Shown here: positions 1-5,554 of the stretch, piece after piece
Position numbering within the stretch: position 1 is the first letter of the stretch
Layout of the letters: every line of letters starts with the position of its first letter
Assembly (NCBI GenBank): GCA_945877995.1
Contig: CAMDXD010000130.1
Coordinates: 1-9,929, forward strand
Length of the DNA stretch: 9,929 nucleotides
Origin: Bordetella parapertussis
GTDB lineage: Bacteria; Pseudomonadota; Gammaproteobacteria; Burkholderiales; CAIKXV01
Reading direction: 5' to 3'
The notes under the pieces: model-generated
What the model was told of the DNA's origin: nothing
The model's database searches: none
The model's input: only the letters and a program-made list of their open reading frames with translations
Translations under genes and position numbers: made by a program

Positions 1-276
1 CGGGCCGAGTTCGCGCGCACGGCCTGGGGCCGGCCCGAGTTTGCCGGATTCCGCCGGTTCAGCGTCTACACCGTGCTCAGCCATGTCGAGTATCGTGCCG
101 ATGTGCGCCAGGTCTGTGCGTGGTTCTACGACGCCCGGTTTGCATGGCCCGGCGTTGCGCCGTCCTACCGCTTCGGTTCCTGCCAGCACATGGACGACAG
201 CACATGGAGCGTACAGCGCGCCCCAGGGCCGCTGCTGCTGCAGAGCCCCCCTCGATCCGTGGAGACCCCGAGATGA
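1..276 (+). CDS. C-terminal end of an unidentified protein (5' end outside the window)
   Basis: Reading frame 1 is open from the first base to TGA at 274-276 and encodes the last 91 residues of a protein. Strong G/C bias at third codon positions supports it as the real coding frame. The fragment is rich in aromatic residues and arginine and contains FRRFSVYTV followed by WFYDARFAWPGVAPSYRFG. This loosely recalls the C-terminal tail of membrane-bound metal-dependent hydrolases of the YdjM/DUF457 kind, which often carry a DLRF-like stretch, but I cannot confirm it: the metal-binding N-terminal part is not in the window. The final residues (LLLQSPPRSVETPR) are proline-rich and look like a disordered tail. 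Its stop overlaps the ATG of the PrpF-family gene (ATGA, 273-276), so the two are probably translated as a coupled pair on one transcript. The coding call is fairly safe; the family suggestion is weak. Confidence 0.65.
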   Translation, partial: RAEFARTAWGRPEFAGFRRFSVYTVLSHVEYRADVRQVCAWFYDARFAWPGVAPSYRFGSCQHMDDSTWSVQRAPGPLLLQSPPRSVETPR

Positions 277-1421
277 ACCGTCATCGACTGCCAGCCGTAT
301 TCATGCGCGGCGGCACCAGCAAGGCCTTGATGCTGCATCGGCAGGACTTGCCCGCCGGGCAGGGCGACTGGGATCCGATATTCCTGCGCGCGATGGGATC
401 GCCCGATGCCAATGGCCGCCAGCTCGACGGCATGGGCGGTGGCCTGTCGTCGGTGTCGAAGGTCTGCGTGCTCTCCCGCTCGTCGCGCGCCGATGCGGAC
501 ATCGATTACACCTTCGCCCAGGTGATGGTGAAGGATGCGCATGTCGACTATGGCGGCAACTGCGGGAACATGTCGTCGGCAGTCGGGCCGTTCGCGGTGG
601 ACGAAGGGCTGGTCGAGGCGGCCGATGGGCAGGCGACGGTGCGCATCTACAACACGAACACCGACAAGATCATCCATGCCACGTTCCCGGTGCAGGGCGG
701 CCAGGCGGTGGAGGCAGGCGAACTGGCGATCCCCGGCGTCGCCGGCACCGGTGCCCCGATCCGCCTCGACTTCCTGTCGCCTGGCGGCGCCAGCACGGGC
801 CGGCTGCTGCCGACCGGCAACGTGGTGGATCGAATCGACGTGCCCGGGCTGGGGCCGGTCGAGGTGTCGATGGTCGATGCGGCCAATGCCTGCGTGCTGG
901 TCGCGGCGTCGTCGCTGGGGCTGTCCGGGCTCGAGATGCCCGGTGACCTGGAGGCCGATGCGGTGACGATGGAACGCCTGTCGGCGATCCGCCTGCAGGC
1001 ATCGGTCGCGATGGGCCTCGCCCGGACGATCGACGAGGCGCGCGGCCGCACGGTGGTGCCTTTCGTTGGCTTCGTGGCGCCGCCGAAGGCCGCGCAGACG
1101 CTGTCGGGCGAGTCGGTCGCGGCCGACGCGGTCGACCTGACGGCGCGCATGCTGTCCAACGGACAGCCGCACCGTGCGCTGCCGCTGACCGCCTCGCTGT
1201 GCATCGCGGTGGCGGCGTCCATCGAGGGTACGGTGGCCTGGCGCGCACGGCGCACCGATGGCGGCGACGCTGCGGCCGGCGGGACACTGCGCATCGCAAT
1301 GCCCTCCGGCGTGCTTACCGTGGGTGCCGAGGTGGAGTGCCAGGCCGGACAGTGGTCCGCGCTGCGCGGTTCGTTCTATCGAACCGCGCGCCGGCTGTTC
1401 GACGGAAAGGTGTACTACTGA
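273..1421 (+). CDS. PrpF-family aconitate-type cis-trans isomerase/tautomerase
   Basis: This 382-residue cytoplasmic protein belongs to the PrpF (DUF453) family, built on the diaminopimelate-epimerase fold. Characterised members isomerise the double bond of 2-methylaconitate (PrpF) or tautomerise 4-oxalomesaconate (GalD). The family signature MRGGTSK is at residues 11-17, with Ala following where Gly is usual. DGMGGGLSSVSK ends at Lys63, and YGGNCGNM carries Cys97. The 34-residue Lys-Cys spacing matches the catalytic Lys73/Cys107 pair that I recall for Shewanella PrpF. The length fits the family (about 360-400). I chose ATG 273 because the signature follows 10 residues later, a GGAG element lies at 261-264, and the start overlaps the upstream stop. 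An in-frame GTG at 120 would add an arginine-rich stretch that overlaps the upstream gene. The gene faces an MmgE/PrpD gene across 13 bp, which supports an organic-acid role. The exact substrate is undetermined: no acnD, prpB or prpC is adjacent, so a strict methylcitrate-cycle role cannot be claimed. Confidence 0.88.
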   Translation: MNRHRLPAVFMRGGTSKALMLHRQDLPAGQGDWDPIFLRAMGSPDANGRQLDGMGGGLSSVSKVCVLSRSSRADADIDYTFAQVMVKDAHVDYGGNCGNMSSAVGPFAVDEGLVEAADGQATVRIYNTNTDKIIHATFPVQGGQAVEAGELAIPGVAGTGAPIRLDFLSPGGASTGRLLPTGNVVDRIDVPGLGPVEVSMVDAANACVLVAASSLGLSGLEMPGDLEADAVTMERLSAIRLQASVAMGLARTIDEARGRTVVPFVGFVAPPKAAQTLSGESVAADAVDLTARMLSNGQPHRALPLTASLCIAVAASIEGTVAWRARRTDGGDAAAGGTLRIAMPSGVLTVGAEVECQAGQWSALRGSFYRTARRLFDGKVYY

Positions 1422-1434
1422 GCCTTGGTGTCCC

Positions 1435-2838
1435 TCAGTCAGGGCGGAAGGCGGACAGTTCCACCGGCCCGTCGTAGAGCGAACGCGTTGCCGCGAGCAG
1501 GCGCGCGGATGCGCCGTCGCTCCACTGCCCGTAGGTGGTATTGCCGCGGAACTTGGACTCCAGCTCTTCGCGCGACAGCGGGGCGTGCACGCCACCGCGG
1601 ATGAACGGCTGGCGTTCCTCGACCACGCGTCCGTCGGCCAGCGTGAACCTCACATGGCCGGTGTAGGCGCGCGGATACGGATTCGACGGGTCGACGACGT
1701 AGCGCACCTTAGAGGCAAGCGCGAGGATGCGCTCGTCGCGCACCGTGGCCGGGGTGAAGGCGTCCAGACCCGCCGCGCCGGTGATGAAGCCGACCGCGAT
1801 GTTGAACGGAGCGCTGAACTTCGCGCCGTATTCGGTCGCTGGCCGGTGCTTGGAGGCGAGCGGCTCCCAGAGGCGATGCACGTAGCCCTCGGCGGTTTCG
1901 CAGAGCACGTCCACCACATCCTCGGCGCGGAATCCTTCGGCCTGCGCCCGGCGCGCGAGACGCAGCGCGCAGTCGATGTAGGGCTGGTTCATCGTGCCGG
2001 TGGCATACGGCTTGAAGGTGATCGACAGCATCGTCCAGTCGGTGCCGAAGCCGTCGAGCAGCGCGGCATAGTCGCCCTCGGCGCTGTGCGCAAAGCCGTT
2101 GTACAGGCCATGCGTTCCTTCGAACACGGTGCGCGGCGAGAAGAACCCCTGCTGCCCGATGCGCGCGGCGCGCACGCCGCACTGCGCCGCCCATCCGGCA
2201 TGCAGGCGCTTGGTCCACGAGCCTTCGGCGAGGTACTCGATGATGCCGCTGGCCATGCTGCCGGCCGTCCCCAGCGCATCGACGGCCTGCCGGCGGGTGA
2301 GCCCGAGCGCGACCGACACGGCCAGCGTGGCAGCCATGGTGCCCAGGATCGCCGTGGGATGGAAACCCGATCGGTGGATCGCTTTCGGCACGACGCGGCT
2401 CATCCGGCACAAGGCCTCGGTGCCAGCCACGATCCCGGCGAGCGCTGACTGCCCGTCGCGTCCGAAGCGCTCGCATGCGGCGAGCACGGCCGGCACGATC
2501 ACCGTGGCGCTGTGTACCGGGCCGCCTTCGTATGTGTCGTCGAAATCCTCGCCGTGCGCGGCCGTGCCGTTGATCAGCGCGGCATCCTCGGCGCTGAAGC
2601 GTGCGGCATGCCCGATCGCCGTCGCCGGCCCGCCGCTGTCGACCGAGGCCACGAGCGCCCGGATGTAGTCGGTGTCGCGTGCCGCCACGCACAGGCCGGC
2701 GACGTCGAGCAGCAGCGACTCGGCCTGGGTACGTACGGCTGCGGGCAGCGTCTTCGGGTCGATTGCCAGCGCGAGGTCCACGAGGCGTTCGGCGACCGAC
2801 ACGTCGGGCAGGGCGGGGACAGGGCTGTTCTGGCTCAT
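1435..2838 (-). CDS. MmgE/PrpD family protein (2-methylcitrate dehydratase-like)
   Basis: This 467-residue protein belongs to the MmgE/PrpD family, which includes 2-methylcitrate dehydratase and cis-aconitate decarboxylase. Family blocks appear in order: NGTAAHGEDFDDTYEGG at residues 90-106 followed by HSAT at 109-112, GFHPTA at 158-163, EGSWTKRLHAGWAAQ at 205-219, FKPYATGTMNQPYID at 275-289, and YGAKFSAPFN at 337-346. Asp100/Asp101, His109, His160, Lys210 and Lys276 are plausible counterparts of the active-site Asp, His and Lys residues known in cis-aconitate decarboxylase, judged by motif and spacing. An upstream in-frame GTG at 2856 would add six residues. I prefer the ATG at 2838 because a GGAA element lies about 10 bases before it. 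The protein is soluble with no signal peptide. The convergent PrpF-family gene suggests both act on related tricarboxylates. Many family members are uncharacterised, so dehydratase, isomerase and decarboxylase activities all remain possible. Confidence 0.9.
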   Translation of the reverse strand: MSQNSPVPALPDVSVAERLVDLALAIDPKTLPAAVRTQAESLLLDVAGLCVAARDTDYIRALVASVDSGGPATAIGHAARFSAEDAALINGTAAHGEDFDDTYEGGPVHSATVIVPAVLAACERFGRDGQSALAGIVAGTEALCRMSRVVPKAIHRSGFHPTAILGTMAATLAVSVALGLTRRQAVDALGTAGSMASGIIEYLAEGSWTKRLHAGWAAQCGVRAARIGQQGFFSPRTVFEGTHGLYNGFAHSAEGDYAALLDGFGTDWTMLSITFKPYATGTMNQPYIDCALRLARRAQAEGFRAEDVVDVLCETAEGYVHRLWEPLASKHRPATEYGAKFSAPFNIAVGFITGAAGLDAFTPATVRDERILALASKVRYVVDPSNPYPRAYTGHVRFTLADGRVVEERQPFIRGGVHAPLSREELESKFRGNTTYGQWSDGASARLLAATRSLYDGPVELSAFRPD

Positions 2839-2955
2839 GAACGGGTTTCCAGGCACGGGTTCCGAAGACCGGCCGGGTTTGCCCGGGCCGGGGCCGCGAT
2901 GCTACCGCGGTTCCGGGGCGCCCGCGCCGCGCGCGGCCGGGCCGAGGCGCAGTCG

Positions 2956-2984
2956 TTGAGTTATACGTACCTATCCTGCATCAT
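2956..2984 (+). promoter_or_regulatory. Candidate sigma70-type promoter for the mscS-like gene
   Basis: TTGAGT at 2956-2961 (four of six matches to TTGACA) is followed after 17 bases by CATCAT at 2979-2984 (four of six matches to TATAAT). Initiation would fall near 2991 and give a leader of about 30 bases ahead of the ATG at 3021. The match is modest; the AT-richer setting is the main support. Confidence 0.25.
2960..2965 (-). promoter_or_regulatory. Candidate -10 element for the mmgE-like gene
   Basis: Read leftward, 2965 to 2960 gives TATAAC, five of six matches to the -10 consensus, in the AT-richer part of the divergent region. I find no good -35 hexamer at 16-18 bases, so this promoter would need an activator or is a chance match. 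It would overlap the candidate rightward promoter. A start here implies a leader of more than 100 bases with GC-rich hairpins. Confidence 0.2.
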
Positions 2985-3020
2985 TCGCGAATCGACAACG
3001 GGGGATGAGGGCGTTGAAGC

Positions 3021-3830
3021 ATGAACATCGCTGAATTCTGGACGACTGCGCAGCCGATCCTGATCCATGGCGCGTTGCAGGTCGCCGCCGCGATCGCATT
3101 CTGGGTCGTGGGCACCTGGCTGATCAATTTCGCGGTGCGCGTGCTCAGCGCTGCGCTCGAGCGGCAGAAGGTCGAACCGACCATCCTGCGCTACATCGGT
3201 TCGTTCGTCGCCGTGGTGCTGAAGGTCGCGCTGGTCGTCGCCATCCTGGGCTACTTCGGTGTGGAAACGACCACCTTCGCGGCGCTGGTTGCCGGCGTCG
3301 GCGTGGCGATCGGCGCGGCCTGGGGCGGGTTGCTCGCCAATTTCGCGGCCGGGGCTTTCCTGGTCGTGCTGCGGCCGTTCAAGGTAGGCGACTTCGTCAC
3401 CGTTGGCGGCGTCACCGGCACGGTGAAGGAGATCGGTCTGTTCGGCACCGCGATCAATACGCTTGACAACGTGCTGACCGTCGTCGGTAACAACCGGATC
3501 TTCGGCGACAGTATCCAGAACTATTCCGCGAACGCCTATCGCAGGGTCGATCTGAAGGCGCAGCTCGCGCAGAGTGCCGACCATGCTGCGGCGATCGCGC
3601 TGCTGCGCGACCGCATCGCGAAGATACCCAATGTGCTGGCAGCGCCCGCGCCCGACGTCGAGATCCTCGAATTCACGCCGAGCGGGCCGGTGCTGGCCGT
3701 GCGGCCGTACTGCAACAACGACCACTACTGGCAGGTGTACTTCGACACGAACCGCACCATACGCGAGTCGTTCGGCGAGGCCGGCTTCCCGGTTCCCGAA
3801 ACGCCCATCGTGCTGCGCAACGCGGGCTGA
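3021..3830 (+). CDS. Small MscS-family mechanosensitive ion channel
   Basis: This 269-residue inner-membrane protein matches the compact MscS family (E. coli MscS has 286 residues), whose heptameric pores open under membrane tension to release solutes during osmotic downshock. Hydrophobic segments lie at about residues 13-37 (TM1), 58-81 (TM2) and 86-118 (TM3). TM3 has the family's Gly/Ala-rich packing and ends in RPFKVGDFV, the entry to the cytoplasmic beta domain, with VGNNRIFGDSIQNYS at about residues 156-170. Counting back from RPF to align with E. coli, the kink glycines are retained (Gly98, Gly103, Gly111). The leucines forming the hydrophobic constriction (Leu105 and Leu109) are replaced by Val95 and Ala99, and Trp101 and Gly102 replace Leu111 and Gln112. 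The start at 3021 has a purine-rich GGGGGATGAGG upstream. The DUF2237 gene follows after 10 bp, suggesting an operon. The family call is firm; the gating consequence is inference. Confidence 0.93.
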   Translation: MNIAEFWTTAQPILIHGALQVAAAIAFWVVGTWLINFAVRVLSAALERQKVEPTILRYIGSFVAVVLKVALVVAILGYFGVETTTFAALVAGVGVAIGAAWGGLLANFAAGAFLVVLRPFKVGDFVTVGGVTGTVKEIGLFGTAINTLDNVLTVVGNNRIFGDSIQNYSANAYRRVDLKAQLAQSADHAAAIALLRDRIAKIPNVLAAPAPDVEILEFTPSGPVLAVRPYCNNDHYWQVYFDTNRTIRESFGEAGFPVPETPIVLRNAG

Positions 3831-3840
3831 CGGGGGCTCC

Positions 3841-4233
3841 ATGGATGGATCATATGGCGGTGGCGGATCGTCCCAGCTCAACGTCCTTGGCACGCCCCTG
3901 GCAACCTGTTCGGTGCAGCCGCTGACCGGCTACTTCCGGACCGGTTGCTGCGAGACCGCGGCAGACGACTTCGGCAGCCACACCGTGTGTGCCGGAGTGA
4001 CGGCCGAGTTCCTTGCATTCTCGAAGGCGCGCGGCAACGACCTCAGTACGCCGATGCCGGCCTACGGGTTCGACGGGCTGAAGCCTGGCGACCGCTGGTG
4101 CCTGTGCGTCACGCGCTGGAAGGAAGCGCTCGATGCCGGGATGGCGCCGCGCGTGGTACTGGCCGCGACCCACCAGGCGGCATTGTCCGTGGTCACGCTT
4201 GAGCAACTCACGGTGCACGCGATCGACGCTTGA
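3841..4233 (+). CDS. DUF2237 family protein of unknown function
   Basis: This 130-residue soluble protein matches DUF2237 along nearly its whole length. Recognisable blocks are NVLGTPL (14-20), TGYFRTGCCET (29-39), HTVCAGVTAEFLAFSKARGN (47-66), GLKPGDRWCLC (79-89) and an ATHQAAL block near residue 109. Six cysteines sit within these blocks (Cys23, 36, 37, 50, 87, 89), together with several conserved aromatics and acids. The pattern could serve metal binding or redox chemistry, but I know of no established activity and do not assign one. Residues 1-13 are a Gly/Ser-rich, probably disordered leader. The ATG at 3841 lies 10 bases after the mscS-like stop with GGGGG just before it. Other ATGs in the opening ATGGATGGATCATATGG are out of frame. 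It is probably co-transcribed with its neighbours. Family assignment is strong, function unknown. Confidence 0.9.
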   Translation: MDGSYGGGGSSQLNVLGTPLATCSVQPLTGYFRTGCCETAADDFGSHTVCAGVTAEFLAFSKARGNDLSTPMPAYGFDGLKPGDRWCLCVTRWKEALDAGMAPRVVLAATHQAALSVVTLEQLTVHAIDA

Positions 4234-4264
4234 GCCGGCCGGTCGCTCACCTGGCAGGCGGTGA
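4231..4264 (+). promoter_or_regulatory. Two mutually exclusive small stem-loops before the HAD gene
   Basis: TGAGC (4231-4235) can pair with GCTCA (4245-4249). TCACC (4247-4251) can pair instead with GGTGA (4260-4264), which is the likely ribosome-binding sequence for the ATG at 4272. The two stems share bases 4247-4249 and cannot form together. The first arm of the outer stem contains the DUF2237 stop codon. The stems are only five base pairs each, so this may be chance in GC-rich DNA. There is no T tract, so it is not a typical terminator. Confidence 0.25.
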
Positions 4265-4271
4265 ATGAACG

Positions 4272-5009
4272 ATGACGAACGCTCCCCCGAGTGCAGCGCC
4301 GGCGCTGCGGATCCGCCTCGCCGTGTTCGACATGGCGGGTACCACCATCCAGGACAACGGCGTGGTGCCGCTGGCCATCGAAGCCGCGCTCGCCTCGAAC
4401 GGGTTGTCTGCCACCGCGGACGATCTCGATGCGATACGCGGTGCCAGCAAGCGCGAGGCGATCCGCCATCTCGTGCAGGCGCGCCGCGGCGATGGCGACC
4501 TGGACCGCCATGCCGATGCCGTCCATCAGGCCTTCCGGGATGAACTCGATCGCCGTTTTCGCGCGGGGGGCGCGCGACCGGTCCCGGGTGCCGTCGAAGT
4601 GTTCGACTGGCTGCGCAGGCGCGGCGTGGCGATCGTGCTCAACACCGGCTTCGACCGTGACACCCAGGCGTTGGTGCTGTCGGCAGTGGGCTGGGACGAA
4701 GGCGACGGCAAGGGCGTGGCCGATGCGCTCGTCTGCGCCGACGACGTGGCGAAGGGCCGCCCCGCGCCGGACATGATCTTCCGTGCGATGGAACGCACCG
4801 GGATCACATCTGTGGCCGAGGTGCTGAACATCGGAGACACCGTGCTCGACATCCAGTCGGGCCGCAACGCCGGTTGCGGCGTGAATGTCGCGGTGTGGAG
4901 CGGCGCGCATAGCCGTGACAAGCTGGCACGCGAAGGCGGCGCACACCTGATCGAGGACGTGTCGAAGCTGCCGGCACTGCTCGAGCGCCTGGCGGGCGCC
5001 GCCGTTTGA
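4272..5009 (+). CDS. Phosphonatase-like HAD hydrolase (PhnX-related)
   Basis: This 245-residue cytoplasmic protein is a HAD-superfamily hydrolase closest in motif pattern to phosphonoacetaldehyde hydrolase and its phosphonatase-like sister family. Motif I is DMAGTT (20-25): Asp20 is the nucleophile, and Ala22 replaces the usual second Asp, the DxAGT pattern typical of this clade. A cap-domain GASKREA places Lys60 where phosphonatases carry the Schiff-base lysine. Motif II is NTG with Thr125. Motif III has Arg163 (GRPAPD) instead of the usual lysine, another clade trait. Motif IV is GDTVLD (188-193). The family is thought to act on phosphonoacetaldehyde-like 2-oxo-phosphonates, releasing phosphate. 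No phnW, phnCDE or amino-acid-oxidase-like gene lies nearby, so the substrate is unproven. The ATG at 4272 is preceded by GGTGA. A lipoprotein gene overlaps its stop codon, suggesting translational coupling. Confidence 0.88.
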   Translation: MTNAPPSAAPALRIRLAVFDMAGTTIQDNGVVPLAIEAALASNGLSATADDLDAIRGASKREAIRHLVQARRGDGDLDRHADAVHQAFRDELDRRFRAGGARPVPGAVEVFDWLRRRGVAIVLNTGFDRDTQALVLSAVGWDEGDGKGVADALVCADDVAKGRPAPDMIFRAMERTGITSVAEVLNIGDTVLDIQSGRNAGCGVNVAVWSGAHSRDKLAREGGAHLIEDVSKLPALLERLAGAAV

Positions 5010-5539
5010 ACGCCCGGCGCGCGCTGCTCGCGGCAGGGGTCGCGCTGGCGTTGCCCGCGTGCAGCCGAGGCGACCGACTCGAAGCCACCGCGCACTGGCT
5101 GGGTAACGACTTCGCATTCGAGACGGGCATCGCTCTGGCGTCCGCCGACGGTACGCTGGCGACGGTCGGATTTTTCCCGGAGCCGCTGGCGGGGGCGACC
5201 ATCAACGAGATCAGGCGACTCGGGTCGGTCACCCGGGCGATGGCCATGCACACCACGCCGCACCTCGTGCTGGAGTTGCACCTGAAGGGGCGTGGCAAGG
5301 CCGGCTTCGACAACCTGCTTCGCTATTCGGTGCTGTTCGCGCACATGGGCGCTTCGCCCGTGACTTTCAACCGCCATAGCCGCGACTGGGTGAAGGACGG
5401 CGGCATCGAACTGGCCGGCGAGGCGAGGGCCGGCGAACGCCTGCTCGGGCGTGTGCGCCGCGGGGGGGCGACCGACGTCGAGGGCTCGGAGCGCCCGTAC
5501 CGCTGGGACCTGAGCTTCGATACGGTCGTGGCAGCGTAG
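5006..5539 (+). CDS. Predicted lipoprotein of unknown function, TTG start
   Basis: This 177-residue product begins MNARRALL, continues with a hydrophobic Ala/Leu/Val segment and reaches a lipobox LPAC with Cys19, giving a signal-peptidase-II-type lipoprotein. The residue after the cysteine is Ser rather than Asp, which by the usual E. coli rule favours the outer membrane. The start is TTG at 5006, overlapping the hydrolase TGA (5007-5009). It is the first start in this open frame, and the later ones would remove the signal peptide, so TTG with re-initiation from the upstream gene is the best reading. The mature part has alternating hydrophobic stretches (for example ATVGFFPEPL and HLVLELHLKG) suggesting a small alpha/beta domain, with four cysteine-free tryptophans or paired aromatic patches. 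I recognise no family. A seven-G run sits at 5462-5468. It is the last gene of the rightward cluster and faces lysS across 15 bp. Confidence 0.72.
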   Translation: MNARRALLAAGVALALPACSRGDRLEATAHWLGNDFAFETGIALASADGTLATVGFFPEPLAGATINEIRRLGSVTRAMAMHTTPHLVLELHLKGRGKAGFDNLLRYSVLFAHMGASPVTFNRHSRDWVKDGGIELAGEARAGERLLGRVRRGGATDVEGSERPYRWDLSFDTVVAA

Positions 5540-5554
5540 CGGCCCGGTGGCGTG

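Larger units (their letters stand above)
2839..3020. promoter_or_regulatory. Divergent intergenic region between the mmgE-like and mscS-like genes
   Basis: These 182 bp hold no gene and must carry the promoters for both divergent genes. The half next to the mmgE-like gene (about 2871-2943) is extremely GC-rich and contains short inverted repeats: CCGGG/CCCGG at 2873-2886 around a TTTG loop, and CCGCG/CGCGG at 2894-2910. If transcribed leftward these would fold in the 5' leader of the mmgE-like mRNA. The other half (about 2956-2996) is clearly AT-richer, as expected for promoter DNA, and includes the palindromes TACGTA (2964-2969) and ATTCGCGAAT (2983-2992). Confidence 0.6.

Noticed and set aside
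1428..1446. CCCTcagtcAGGG as a terminator between the PrpF and MmgE genes
   Set aside because: The stem is only four base pairs and has no T tract on either strand.
165..1595. A 476-codon open frame on the - strand opposite the PrpF-family gene
   Set aside because: The product is Arg/His/Ala-rich with no recognisable domain, and it crosses into the end of the MmgE/PrpD gene. The opposite strand has clear PrpF signature motifs.
2961..3893. A 310-codon open frame on the - strand opposite the mscS-like gene
   Set aside because: The sequence is charged and repetitive in His/Arg/Asp with no domain, while the + strand encodes an evident MscS channel with three membrane segments.
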